From Sabellastarte sp. h YS-2021 (taxonomy: Eukaryota > Annelida > Polychaeta > Sabellida > Sabellidae): DNA of 64,000 nucleotides. The stretch is from the NCBI GenBank assembly GCA_964017235.1, contig OZ024940.1, positions 1,550,001 to 1,614,000 of the forward strand, in the 5' to 3' direction. Positions 38,181 through 51,508 of the stretch are shown here, one piece after another (position 1 is the stretch's first letter; the number at the start of each line of letters is the position of its first letter). Below the pieces are notes generated by a model. The model did no database searches. It was not told where the DNA came from and saw only the letters and a program-made list of their open reading frames with translations. The position numbers were made by a program, and so were the translations under genes.

Positions 38181-39682
38181 TAGGCTCTGGGGGGACTTGC
38201 GCTGAGTGGTTCCATCACAAGGTAGCATGCCTTTGTTACCCAGATGTAACGTCAATAGCTATCCTATTTTTGTTAGTGACACCCACCCAATGTCCTGTCA
38301 AAAATTCAGCATTATGGATTAACTTTAGACCGATTTATAATGTCAAATATGCTCTGGGGGGACTTGGGCTGAGTGGTTCCATCACAAGGTAGCATGCCTT
38401 TATTACCCAGACGTAATGTCCATAGCTATCCTATTTTTGTTAGTGACACCCACCCAATGTCCTGCCCAAAATTCAGCATTATAGATTAACTTTAGACCGA
38501 TTTATGATGTCAAATATGCTCTGGGGGGACTTGGGCTGAGTGGTTCCATCACAAGGTAGCATGCCTTTATTACCCAGATGTAACGTCAATAGCTATCCTA
38601 TTTTTGTTAGTGACACCCACCCAATGTCCTGTCAAAAATTCAGCATTATGGATGAAATTCTGACCAATTTCTAATGTAAAATACGCTCTCAGGGGTGCTT
38701 GGCTTAATTGGTGCCATCATAATTTTGCATGTCTTTATTACCCTGATGCAATGCTTATAACTATCCTATCTTTTGTACATTCCATCCACCCAATGTCCTG
38801 CCGAAAATTCAGCATTATAGATGAAATTCTGACCAATTTCTGATGTAAAATACGTTCTCAGGGATGCTTGGCTTAATTGGTGTTATCATAATTTTGCATG
38901 TCTTTATTACCCAGATGCAATGCTTATAACTATCCTATCTTTTGTACATTCCATCCACCCAATGTCCTGCCGAAAATTCAGCATTATAGATGAAATTCTG
39001 ACCAATTTCTGATGTAAAATACGTTCTGAGGGATGCTTGGCTTAATTGGTGTTATCATAATTTTGCATGCCTTTATTACCCAGATGTAACGCTTATAAAT
39101 ATCCTATCTTTTGTACATTCCACCCACCCAATGTCCTGCCAAAAATTCAGCATTATAGATGAACTTTTGACTACCTTGTGATGTTAAATAATCTCTCTCC
39201 GGTACTTGGGTTAAGTGGTGCCATCACAACGTAGCATGCCTTTATTTCCCAGATGTAATGCCCATACCTATCCTATTTTTATTAGTGCCACCCACCAAAT
39301 TTCCAGCCCATAATTCAGCAATATATATGACCAACTTCTGATTTAAAATACGCTCTCAGGGGTACTTGGTAAATTGTTGCCATCACAAGATAGCATACCT
39401 TTATAACCCTGATGTAACAGTCTTAGCTATCCTATTTTTGTTAGTGCCACCCACCCAATGTCCTGCCCAAAATTCAGCATTATAGATTAACTTTAGACCG
39501 ATTTATGATGTCCAATATGCTCTGGGGGGACATGGGCTGAGTGGTTCCATCACAAGGTAGCATGCCTTTTTTACCCAGACGTAACATCCATAGCTATCCT
39601 ACTTTTGTTAGTGACACCCACCCAATGCCCTGCCCAAAATTCAGCATTATAGATTAACTATAGACCGATTTATGATGTCAAA
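38181..39682 (+). repeat. 9-monomer HOR, 1502 bp, copy 2
   Basis: Same chimeric tagg A and m9-m15 set as 32351-33852. Private changes: T at 38744 (accctgatgc), G at 39028 (gttctgaggg), and cagtcttagc near 39421, the last shared with the following 6-mer. Confidence 0.92.
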
Positions 39683-40681
39683 TAGGCTCTGGGGGGACTT
39701 GCGCTGAGTGGTTCCATCACAAGGTAGCATGCCTTTGTTACCCAGATGTAACGTCAATAGCTATCCTATTTTTGTTAGTGACACCCACCCAATGTCCTGT
39801 CAAAAATTCAGCATTATGGATGAAATTCTGACCAATTTCTAATGTAAAATACGTTCTCAGGGATGCTTGGCTTAATTGGTGTTATCATAATTTTGCATGT
39901 CTTTATTACCCAGATGCAATGCTTATAACTATCCTATCTTTTGTACATTCCATCCACCCAATGTCCTGCCGAAAATTCAGCATTATAGATGAAATTCTGA
40001 CCAATTTCTGATGTAAAATACGTTCTCAGGGATGCTTGGCTTAATTGGTGTTATCATAATTTTGCATGCCTTTATTACCCAGATGTAACGCTTATAAATA
40101 TCCTATCTTTTGTACATTCCACCCACCCAATGTCCTGCCAAAAATTCAGCATTATAGATGAACTTTTGACTACCTTGTGATGTTAAATAATCTCTCTCCG
40201 GTACTTGGGTTAAGTGGTGCCATCACAACGTAGCATGCCTTTATTTCCCAGATGTAATGCCCATACCTATCCTATTTTTATTAGTGCCACCCACCAAATT
40301 TCCAGCCCATAATTCAGCAATATATATGACCAACTTCTGATTTAAAATACGCTCTCAGGGGTACTTGGTAAATTGTTGCCATCACAAGATAGCATACCTT
40401 TATAACCCTGATGTAACAGTCTTAGCTATCCTATTTTTGTTAGTGCCACCCACCCAATGTCCTGCCCAAAATTCAGCATTATAGATTAACTTTAGACCGA
40501 TTTATGATGTCCAATATGCTCTGGGGGGACATGGGCTGAGTGGTTCCATCACAAGGTAGCATGCCTTTTTTACCCAGACGTAACATCCATAGCTATCCTA
40601 CTTTTGTTAGTGACACCCACCCAATGCCCTGCCCAAAATTCAGCATTATAGATTAACTATAGACCGATTTATGATGTCAAA
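39683..40681 (+). repeat. 6-monomer HOR, 999 bp, m12-type B
   Basis: A(tagg) 39683, B of m12 type (gttctcaggg, gatgcaatgc) 39850, B' 40019, C 40190, D 40348, A 40515. The A joins directly to m12, skipping m9-m11. The cagtcttagc allele near 40419 shows that the right part duplicates 38181-39682. Confidence 0.91.
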
Positions 40682-41513
40682 TAGGCTCTGGGGGGACTTG
40701 CGCTGAGTGGTTCCATCACAAGGTAGCATGCCTTTGTTACCCAGATGTAACGTCAATAGCTATCCTATTTTTGTTAGTGACACCCACCCAATGTCCTGTC
40801 AAAAATTCAGCATTATGGATGAAATTCTGACCAATTTCTAATGTAAAATACGCTCTCAGGGGTGCTTGGCTTAATTGGTGCCATTGTAATTTTGCATGTC
40901 TTTATTACCCAGATATAATGCTTATAACTATTCTATTTTTTGTACATTCCATCCACCCAATGTCCTGCCGAAAATTCAGCATTATAGATGAAATTCTGAC
41001 CAATTTCTGATGTAAAATACGTTCTCAGGGATGCTTGGCTTAATTGGTGTCATCATAATTTTGCATGCCTTTATTACCCAGATGTAACGCTTATAACTAT
41101 ACTATCTTTTGTACATTCCACCCACCCAATGTCCTGCCGAAAATTCAGCATTATAGATGAACTTTTGACTACCTTGTGATGTTAAATAATCTCTCTCCGG
41201 TACTTGGGTTAAGTGGTGCCATCACAACGTAGCATGCCTTTATTTCCCAGATGTAATGCCCATACCTATCCTATTTTTATTAGTGCCACCCACCAAATTT
41301 CCAGCCCATAATTCAGCAATATATATGACCAACTTCTGATTTAAAATACGCTCTCAGGGGTACTTGGTAAATTGTTGCCATCACAAGATAGCATACCTTT
41401 ATAACCCTGATGTAACAGTCATAGCTATCCTATTTTTGTTAGTGCCACCCACCCAATGTCCTGCCCAAAATTCAGCATTATAGATTAACTTTAGACCGAT
41501 TTATGATGTCCAA
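40682..41513 (+). repeat. 5-monomer HOR, 832 bp (A-B-B'-C-D), copy 1
   Basis: Starts with the tagg A. The B' is a mixture: actatactatc from one allele and actaccttg with atctctctccgg from the other. The D ends in the usual atgtccaa seam but is followed by an unusual chimeric A. Confidence 0.91.
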
Positions 41514-41680
41514 TATGCTCTGGGGGGACTTGCGCTGAGTGGTTCCATCACAAGGTAGCATGCCTTTGTTACCCAGATGTAACGTCAATAGCTATCCTAT
41601 TTTTGTTAGTGACACCCACCCAATGTCATGTCAAAAATTCAGCATTATGGATTAACTTTAGACCGATTTATAATGTCAAA
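41514..41680 (+). repeat. Doubly chimeric A monomer
   Basis: Its 5' end is the normal post-D A (tatgctc, T at 41516). By about 41530 it reads cttgcgctgag, diagnostic of the tagg A, and near the 3' end it has the gcattatggattaac junction. Two exchanges are therefore recorded in one 167-bp monomer. The same structure recurs at 62339. Confidence 0.86.
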
Positions 41681-43015
41681 TATGCTCTGGGGGGACTTGG
41701 GCTGAGTGGTTCCATCACAAGGTAGCATGCCTTTATTACCCAGACGTAATGTCCATAGCTATCCTATTTTTGTTAGTGACACCCACCCAATGTCCTGCCC
41801 AAAATTCAGCATTATAGATTAACTTTAGACCGATTTATGATGTCAAATATGCTCTGGGGGGACTTGGGCTGAGTGGTTCCATCACAAGGTAGCATGCCTT
41901 TATTACCCAGATGTAACGTCAATAGCTATCCTATTTTTGTTAGTGACACCCACCCAATGTCCTGTCAAAAATTCAGCATTATGGATGAAATTCTGACCAA
42001 TTTCTAATGTAAAATACGCTCTCAGGGGTGCTTGGCTTAATTGGTGCCATCATAATTTTGCATGTCTTTATTACCCAGATGCAATGCTTATAACTATCCT
42101 ATCTTTTGTACATTCCATCCACCCAATGTCCTGCCGAAAATTCAGCATTATAGATGAAATTCTGACCAATTTCTGATGTAAAATACGTTCTCAGGGATGC
42201 TTGGCTTAATTGGTGTTATCATAATTTTGCATGTCTTTATTACCCAGATGCAATGCTTATAACTATCCTATCTTTTGTACATTCCATCCACCCAATGTCC
42301 TGCCGAAAATTCAGCATTATAGATGAAATTCTGACCAATTTCTGATGTAAAATACGTTCTCAGGGATGCTTGGCTTAATTGGTGTTATCATAATTTTGCA
42401 TGCCTTTATTACCCAGATGTAACGCTTATAAATATCCTATCTTTTGTACATTCCACCCACCCAATGTCCTGCCAAAAATTCAGCATTATAGATGAACTTT
42501 TGACTACCTTGTGATGTTAAATAATCTCTCTCCGGTACTTGGGTTAAGTGGTGCCATCACAACGTAGCATGCCTTTATTTCCCAGATGTAATGCCCATAC
42601 CTATCCTATTTTTATTAGTGCCACCCACCAAATTTCCAGCCCATAATTCAGCAATATATATGACCAACTTCTGATTTAAAATACGCTCTCAGGGGTACTT
42701 GGTAAATTGTTGCCATCACAAGATAGCATACCTTTATAACCCTGATGTAACAGTCATAGCTATCCTATTTTTGTTAGTGCCACCCACCCAATGTCCTGCC
42801 CAAAATTCAGCATTATAGATTAACTTTAGACCGATTTATGATGTCCAATATGCTCTGGGGGGACATGGGCTGAGTGGTTCCATCACAAGGTAGCATGCCT
42901 TTTTTACCCAGACGTAACATCCATAGCTATCCTACTTTTGTTAGTGACACCCACCCAATGCCCTGCCCAAAATTCAGCATTATAGATTAACTATAGACCG
43001 ATTTATGATGTCAAA
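41514..43015 (+). repeat. 9-monomer HOR, 1502 bp, copy 3, with doubly chimeric first monomer
   Basis: Same downstream m9-m15 plus A as the other 1502-bp blocks. The first monomer begins ccaatatgctc after D, not tagg, so it carries a second switch, into the tagg form. Private A at 41628 (gtcatg). Confidence 0.91.
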
Positions 43016-45180
43016 TAGGCTCTGGGGGGACTTGCGCTGAGTGGTTCCATCACAAGGTAGCATGCCTTTGTTACCCAGATGTAACGTCAATAGCTATCCT
43101 ATTTTTGTTAGTGACACCCACCCAATGTCCTGTCAAAAATTCAGCATTATGGATGAAATTCTGACCAATTTCTAATGTAAAATACGCTCTCAGGGGTGCT
43201 TGGCTTAATTGGTGCCATTGTAATTTTGCATGTCTTTATTACCCAGATATAATGCTTATAACTATTCTATTTTTTGTACATTCCATCCACCCAATGTCCT
43301 GCCAAAAATTCAGCATTATAGATGAAATTCTGACCAATTTCTGATGTAAAATACGTTCTCAGGGATGCTTGGCTTAATTGGTGTCATCATAATTTTGCAT
43401 GCCTTTATTACCCAGATGTAACGCTTATAACTATACTATCTTTTGTACATTCCACCCACCCAATGTCCTGCCGAAAATTCAGCATTATAGATGAACTTTT
43501 GACTAGCTTGTGATGTTAAATAATCACTCTCCGGTACTTGGGTTAAGTGGTGCCATCACAACGTAGCATGCCTTTATTTCCCAGATGTAATGCCCATACC
43601 TATCCTATTTTTATTAGTGCCACCCACCAAATTTCCAGCCCATAATTCAGCAATATATATGACCAACTTCTGATTTAAAAAACGCTCTCAGGGGTACTTG
43701 GTAAATTGTTGCCATCACAAGATAGCATACCTTTATAACCCTGATGTAACAGTCATAGCTATCCTATTTTTGTTAGTGCCACCCACCCAATGTCCTCCCC
43801 AAAATTCAGCATTATAGATTAACTTTAGACCGATTTATGATGTCCAATATGCTCTGGGGGGACTTGGGCTGAGTGGTTCCATCACAAGGTAGCATGCCTT
43901 TTTTACCCAGACGTAACATCCATAGCTATCCTACTTTTGTTAGTGACACCCACCCAATGCCCTGCCCAAAATTCAGCATCATAGATTAACTTTAGACCGA
44001 TTTATGATGTCAAATATGCTCTGGGGGGACTTGGGCTGAGTGGTTCCATCACAAGGTAGCATGCCTTTTTTACCCAGACGTAACATCCATAGCTATCCTA
44101 CTTTTGTTAGTGACACCCACCCAATGCCCTGCCCAAAATTCAGCATCATAGATTAACTTTAGACCGATTTATGATGTCAAATATGCTCTGGGGGGACTTG
44201 GGCTGAGTGGTTCCATCACAAGGTAGCATGCCTTTATTACCCAGATGTAACGTCAATAGCTATCCTATTTTTGTTAGTGACACCCACCCAATGTCCTGTC
44301 AAAAATTCAGCATTATGGATGAAATTCTGACCAATTTCTAATGTAAAATACGCTCTCAGGGGTGCTTGGCTTAATTGGTGCCATTGTAATTTTGCATGTG
44401 TTTATTACCCAGATATAATGCTTATAACTATTCTATTTTTTGTACATTCCATCCACCCAATGTCCTGCCGAAAATTCAGCATTATAGATGAAATTCTGAC
44501 CAATTTCTGATGTAAAATACGTTCTCAGGGATGCTTGGCTTAATTGGTGTCATCATAATTTTGCATGCCTTTATTACCCAGATGTAACGCTTATAAATAT
44601 CCTATCTTTTGTACATTCCACCCACCCAATGTCCTGCCGAAAATTCAGCATTATAGATGAACTTTTGACTACCTTGTGATGTTAAATAATCTCTCTCCGG
44701 TACTTGGGTTAAGTGGTGCCATCACAACGTAGCATGCCTTTATTTCCCAGATGTAATGCCCATACCTATCCTATTTTTATTAGTGCCACCCACCAAATTT
44801 CCAGCCCATAATTCAGCAATATATATGACCAACTTCTGATTTAAAATACGCTCTCAGGGGTACTTGGTAAATTGTTGCCATCACAAGATAGCATACCTTT
44901 ATAACCCTGATGTAACAGTCATAGCTATCCTATTTTTGTTAGTGCCACCCACCCAATGTCCTGCCCAAAATTCAGCATTATAGATTAACTTTAGACCGAT
45001 TTATGATGTCCAATATGCTCTGGGGGGACATGGGCTGAGTGGTTCCATCACAAGGTAGCATGCCTTTTTTACCCAGACGTAACATCCATAGCTATCCTAC
45101 TTTTGTTAGTGACACCCACCCAATGCCCTGCCCAAAATTCAGCATTATAGATTAACTATAGACCGATTTATGATGTCAAA
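43016..45180 (+). repeat. 13-monomer tagg-family HOR, 2165 bp, copy 5
   Basis: Same 13-monomer order, with the second half at 43848 and the last A at 45014. The second B keeps the longer T run (attttttgta), hence 2165 bp, while retaining gcatgtgttt. Private A at 43304 in gccaaaaatt of the first B. Confidence 0.92.
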
Positions 45181-46179
45181 TAGGCTCTGGGGGGACTTGC
45201 GCTGAGTGGTTCCATCACAAGGTAGCATGCCTTTGTTACCCAGATGTAACGTCAATAGCTATCCTATTTTTGTTAGTGACACCCACCCAATGTCCTGTCA
45301 AAAATTCAGCATTATGGATGAAATTCTGACCAATTTCTAATGTAAAATACGCTCTCAGGGGTGCTTGGCTTAATTGGTGCCATTGTAATTTTGCATGTCT
45401 TTATTACCCAGATATAATGCTTATAACTATTCTATTTTTTGTACATTCCATCCACCCAATGTCCTGCCGAAAATTCAGCATTATAGATGAAATTCTGACC
45501 AATTTCTGATGTAAAATACGTTCTCAGGGATGCTTGGCTTAATTGGTGTCATCATAATTTTGCATGCCTTTATTACCCAGATGTAACGCTTATAAATATC
45601 CTATCTTTTGTACATTCCACCCACCCAATGTCCTGCCGAAAATTCAGCATTATAGATGAACTTTTGACTACCTTGTGATGTTAAATAATCTCTCTCCGGT
45701 ACTTGGGTTAAGTGGTGCCATCACAACGTAGCATGCCTTTATTTCCCAGATGTAATGCCCATACCTATCCTATTTTTATTAGTGCCACCCACCAAATTTC
45801 CAGCCCATAATTCAGCAATATATATGACCAACTTCTGATTTAAAATACGCTCTCAGGGGTACTTGGTAAATTGTTGCCATCACAAGATAGCATACCTTTA
45901 TAACCCTGATGTAACAGTCATAGCTATCCTATTTTTGTTAGTGCCACCCACCCAATGTCCTGCCCAAAATTCAGCATTATAGATTAACTTTAGACCGATT
46001 TATGATGTCCAATATGCTCTGGGGGGACATGGGCTGAGTGGTTCCATCACAAGGTAGCATGCCTTTTTTACCCAGACGTAACATCCATAGCTATCCTACT
46101 TTTGTTAGTGACACCCACCCAATGCCCTGCCCAAAATTCAGCATTATAGATTAACTATAGACCGATTTATGATGTCAAA
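45181..46179 (+). repeat. 6-monomer HOR, 999 bp (A-B-B'-C-D-A)
   Basis: The tagg A, then B with ccattgtaatt and agatataatgc, B' with aaatatcctatc and actaccttg, C, D and an acatggg A. It can be derived from the 13-mer by joining its first B to its second B', which removes seven monomers. Confidence 0.92.
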
Positions 46180-48344
46180 TAGGCTCTGGGGGGACTTGCG
46201 CTGAGTGGTTCCATCACAAGGTAGCATGCCTTTGTTACCCAGATGTAACGTCAATAGCTATCCTATTTTTGTTAGTGACACCCACCCAATGTCCTGTCAA
46301 AAATTCAGCATTATGGATGAAATTCTGACCAATTTCTAATGTAAAATACGCTCTCAGGGGTGCTTGGCTTAATTGGTGCCATTGTAATTTTGCATGTCTT
46401 TATTACCCAGATATAATGCTTATAACTATTCTATTTTTTGTACATTCCATCCACCCAATGTCCTGCCGAAAATTCAGCATTATAGATGAAATTCTGACCA
46501 ATTTCTGATGTAAAATACGTTCTCAGGGATGCTTGGCTTAATTGGTGTCATCATAATTTTGCATGCCTTTATTACCCAGATGTAACGCTTATAACTATAC
46601 TATCTTTTGTACATTCCACCCACCCAATGTCCTGCCGAAAATTCAGCATTATAGATGAACTTTTGACTAGCTTGTGATGTTAAATAATCACTCTCCGGTA
46701 CTTGGGTTAAGTGGTGCCATCACAACGTAGCATGCCTTTATTTCCCAGATGTAATGCCCATACCTATCCTATTTTTATTAGTGCCACCCACCAAATTTCC
46801 AGCCCATAATTCAGCAATATATATGACCAACTTCTGATTTAAAAAACGCTCTCAGGGGTACTTGGTAAATTGTTGCCATCACAAGATAGCATACCTTTAT
46901 AACCCTGATGTAACAGTCATAGCTATCCTATTTTTGTTAGTGCCACCCACCCAATGTCCTCCCCAAAATTCAGCATTATAGATTAACTTTAGACCGATTT
47001 ATGATGTCCAATATGCTCTGGGGGGACTTGGGCTGAGTGGTTCCATCACAAGGTAGCATGCCTTTTTTACCCAGACGTAACATCCATAGCTATCCTACTT
47101 TTGTTAGTGACACCCACCCAATGCCCTGCCCAAAATTCAGCATCATAGATTAACTTTAGACCGATTTATGATGTCAAATATGCTCTGGGGGGACTTGGGC
47201 TGAGTGGTTCCATCACAAGGTAGCATGCCTTTTTTACCCAGACGTAACATCCATAGCTATCCTACTTTTGTTAGTGACACCCACCCAATGCCCTGCCCAA
47301 AATTCAGCATCATAGATTAACTTTAGACCGATTTATGATGTCAAATATGCTCTGGGGGGACTTGGGCTGAGTGGTTCCATCACAAGGTAGCATGCCTTTA
47401 TTACCCAGATGTAACGTCAATAGCTATCCTATTTTTGTTAGTGACACCCACCCAATGTCCTGTCAAAAATTCAGCATTATGGATGAAATTCTGACCAATT
47501 TCTAATGTAAAATACGCTCTCAGGGGTGCTTGGCTTAATTGGTGCCATTGTAATTTTGCATGTGTTTATTACCCAGATATAATGCTTATAACTATTCTAT
47601 TTTTTGTACATTCCATCCACCCAATGTCCTGCCGAAAATTCAGCATTATAGATGAAATTCTGACCAATTTCTGATGTAAAATACGTTCTCAGGGATGCTT
47701 GGCTTAATTGGTGTCATCATAATTTTGCATGCCTTTATTACCCAGATGTAACGCTTATAAATATCCTATCTTTTGTACATTCCACCCACCCAATGTCCTG
47801 CCGAAAATTCAGCATTATAGATGAACTTTTGACTACCTTGTGATGTTAAATAATCTCTCTCCGGTACTTGGGTTAAGTGGTGCCATCACAACGTAGCATG
47901 CCTTTATTTCCCAGATGTAATGCCCATACCTATCCTATTTTTATTAGTGCCACCCACCAAATTTCCAGCCCATAATTCAGCAATATATATGACCAACTTC
48001 TGATTTAAAATACGCTCTCAGGGGTACTTGGTAAATTGTTGCCATCACAAGATAGCATACCTTTATAACCCTGATGTAACAGTCATAGCTATCCTATTTT
48101 TGTTAGTGCCACCCACCCAATGTCCTGCCCAAAATTCAGCATTATAGATTAACTTTAGACCGATTTATGATGTCCAATATGCTCTGGGGGGACATGGGCT
48201 GAGTGGTTCCATCACAAGGTAGCATGCCTTTTTTACCCAGACGTAACATCCATAGCTATCCTACTTTTGTTAGTGACACCCACCCAATGCCCTGCCCAAA
48301 ATTCAGCATTATAGATTAACTATAGACCGATTTATGATGTCAAA
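46180..48344 (+). repeat. 13-monomer tagg-family HOR, 2165 bp, copy 6
   Basis: Same composition and T-run length as 43016-45180. Its flanking by 6-mers at 45181 and 48345 shows 13-mers and 6-mers interspersed. Confidence 0.92.
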
Positions 48345-49343
48345 TAGGCTCTGGGGGGACTTGCGCTGAGTGGTTCCATCACAAGGTAGCATGCCTTTGT
48401 TACCCAGATGTAACGTCAATAGCTATCCTATTTTTGTTAGTGACACCCACCCAATGTCCTGTCAAAAATTCAGCATTATGGATGAAATTCTGACCAATTT
48501 CTAATGTAAAATACGCTCTCAGGGGTGCTTGGCTTAATTGGTGCCATTGTAATTTTGCATGTCTTTATTACCCAGATATAATGCTTATAACTATTCTATT
48601 TTTTGTACATTCCATCCACCCAATGTCCTGCCGAAAATTCAGCATTATAGATGAAATTCTGACCAATTTCTGATGTAAAATACGTTCTCAGGGATGCTTG
48701 GCTTAATTGGTGTCATCATAATTTTGCATGCCTTTATTACCCAGATGTAACGCTTATAAATATCCTATCTTTTGTACATTCCACCCACCCAATGTCCTGC
48801 CGAAAATTCAGCATTATAGATGAACTTTTGACTACCTTGTGATGTTAAATAATCTCTCTCCGGTACTTGGGTTAAGTGGTGCCATCACAACGTAGCATGC
48901 CTTTATTTCCCAGATGTAATGCCCATACCTATCCTATTTTTATTAGTGCCACCCACCAAATTTCCAGCCCATAATTCAGCAATATATATGACCAACTTCT
49001 GATTTAAAATACGCTCTCAGGGGTACTTGGTAAATTGTTGCCATCACAAGATAGCATACCTTTATAACCCTGATGTAACAGTCATAGCTATCCTATTTTT
49101 GTTAGTGCCACCCACCCAATGTCCTGCCCAAAATTCAGCATTATAGATTAACTTTAGACCGATTTATGATGTCCAATATGCTCTGGGGGGACATGGGCTG
49201 AGTGGTTCCATCACAAGGTAGCATGCCTTTTTTACCCAGACGTAACATCCATAGCTATCCTACTTTTGTTAGTGACACCCACCCAATGCCCTGCCCAAAA
49301 TTCAGCATTATAGATTAACTATAGACCGATTTATGATGTCAAA
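48345..49343 (+). repeat. 6-monomer HOR, 999 bp, tandem copy 1
   Basis: Same six monomers as 45181-46179, including B' with aaatatcctatc. First of three adjacent 999-bp units. Confidence 0.92.
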
Positions 49344-50342
49344 TAGGCTCTGGGGGGACTTGCGCTGAGTGGTTCCATCACAAGGTAGCATGCCTTTGTT
49401 ACCCAGATGTAACGTCAATAGCTATCCTATTTTTGTTAGTGACACCCACCCAATGTCCTGTCAAAAATTCAGCATTATGGATGAAATTCTGACCAATTTC
49501 TAATGTAAAATACGCTCTCAGGGGTGCTTGGCTTAATTGGTGCCATTGTAATTTTGCATGTCTTTATTACCCAGATATAATGCTTATAACTATTCTATTT
49601 TTTGTACATTCCATCCACCCAATGTCCTGCCGAAAATTCAGCATTATAGATGAAATTCTGACCAATTTCTGATGTAAAATACGTTCTCAGGGATGCTTGG
49701 CTTAATTGGTGTCATCATAATTTTGCATGCCTTTATTACCCAGATGTAACGCTTATAAATATCCTATCTTTTGTACATTCCACCCACCCAATGTCCTGCC
49801 GAAAATTCAGCATTATAGATGAACTTTTGACTACCTTGTGATGTTAAATAATCTCTCTCCGGTACTTGGGTTAAGTGGTGCCATCACAACGTAGCATGCC
49901 TTTATTTCCCAGATGTAATGCCCATACCTATCCTATTTTTATTAGTGCCACCCACCAAATTTCCAGCCCATAATTCAGCAATATATATGACCAACTTCTG
50001 ATTTAAAATACGCTCTCAGGGGTACTTGGTAAATTGTTGCCATCACAAGATAGCATACCTTTATAACCCTGATGTAACAGTCATAGCTATCCTATTTTTG
50101 TTAGTGCCACCCACCCAATGTCCTGCCCAAAATTCAGCATTATAGATTAACTTTAGACCGATTTATGATGTCCAATATGCTCTGGGGGGACATGGGCTGA
50201 GTGGTTCCATCACAAGGTAGCATGCCTTTTTTACCCAGACGTAACATCCATAGCTATCCTACTTTTGTTAGTGACACCCACCCAATGCCCTGCCCAAAAT
50301 TCAGCATTATAGATTAACTATAGACCGATTTATGATGTCAAA
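49344..50342 (+). repeat. 6-monomer HOR, 999 bp, tandem copy 2
   Basis: I saw no difference from the preceding unit by reading. Confidence 0.92.
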
Positions 50343-51341
50343 TAGGCTCTGGGGGGACTTGCGCTGAGTGGTTCCATCACAAGGTAGCATGCCTTTGTTA
50401 CCCAGATGTAACGTCAATAGCTATCCTATTTTTGTTAGTGACACCCACCCAATGTCCTGTCAAAAATTCAGCATTATGGATGAAATTCTGACCAATTTCT
50501 AATGTAAAATACGCTCTCAGGGGTGCTTGGCTTAATTGGTGCCATTGTAATTTTGCATGTCTTTATTACCCAGATATAATGCTTATAACTATTCTATTTT
50601 TTGTACATTCCATCCACCCAATGTCCTGCCGAAAATTCAGCATTATAGATGAAATTCTGACCAATTTCTGATGTAAAATACGTTCTCAGGGATGCTTGGC
50701 TTAATTGGTGTCATCATAATTTTGCATGCCTTTATTACCCAGATGTAACGCTTATAACTATACTATCTTTTGTACATTCCACCCACCCAATGTCCTGCCG
50801 AAAATTCAGCATTATAGATGAACTTTTGACTACCTTGTGATGTTAAATAATCTCTCTCCGGTACTTGGGTTAAGTGGTGCCATCACAACGTAGCATGCCT
50901 TTATTTCCCAGATGTAATGCCCATACCTATCCTATTTTTATTAGTGCCACCCACCAAATTTCCAGCCCATAATTCAGCAATATATATGACCAACTTCTGA
51001 TTTAAAATACGCTCTCAGGGGTACTTGGTAAATTGTTGCCATCACAAGATAGCATACCTTTATAACCCTGATGTAACAGTCATAGCTATCCTATTTTTGT
51101 TAGTGCCACCCACCCAATGTCCTGCCCAAAATTCAGCATTATAGATTAACTTTAGACCGATTTATGATGTCCAATATGCTCTGGGGGGACATGGGCTGAG
51201 TGGTTCCATCACAAGGTAGCATGCCTTTTTTACCCAGACGTAACATCCATAGCTATCCTACTTTTGTTAGTGACACCCACCCAATGCCCTGCCCAAAATT
51301 CAGCATTATAGATTAACTATAGACCGATTTATGATGTCAAA
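50343..51341 (+). repeat. 6-monomer HOR, 999 bp, tandem copy 3, other B' allele
   Basis: Same order, but B' reads actatactatc before actaccttg, the mixed allele also seen in the units at 40682, 54007 and 61507. The third unit therefore has a different exchange point from the two before it. Confidence 0.92.
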
Positions 51342-51508
51342 TAGGCTCTGGGGGGACTTGCGCTGAGTGGTTCCATCACAAGGTAGCATGCCTTTTTTAC
51401 CCAGACGTAACATCCATAGCTATCCTACTTTTGTTAGTGACACCCACCCAATGCCCTGCCCAAAATTCAGCATCATAGATTAACTTTAGACCGATTTATG
51501 ATGTCAAA
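51342..51508 (+). repeat. Chimeric A monomer (tagg A / ttttttacc A)
   Basis: The 5' part is the tagg form (taggctctgg, cttgcgctgag). From about 51393 it reads ttttttacccagacgtaacatcc and catcatagatt, the A form that precedes m1 in region II. The exchange lies between about 51362 and 51395. The same chimera occurs at 55006-55172. Confidence 0.87.
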
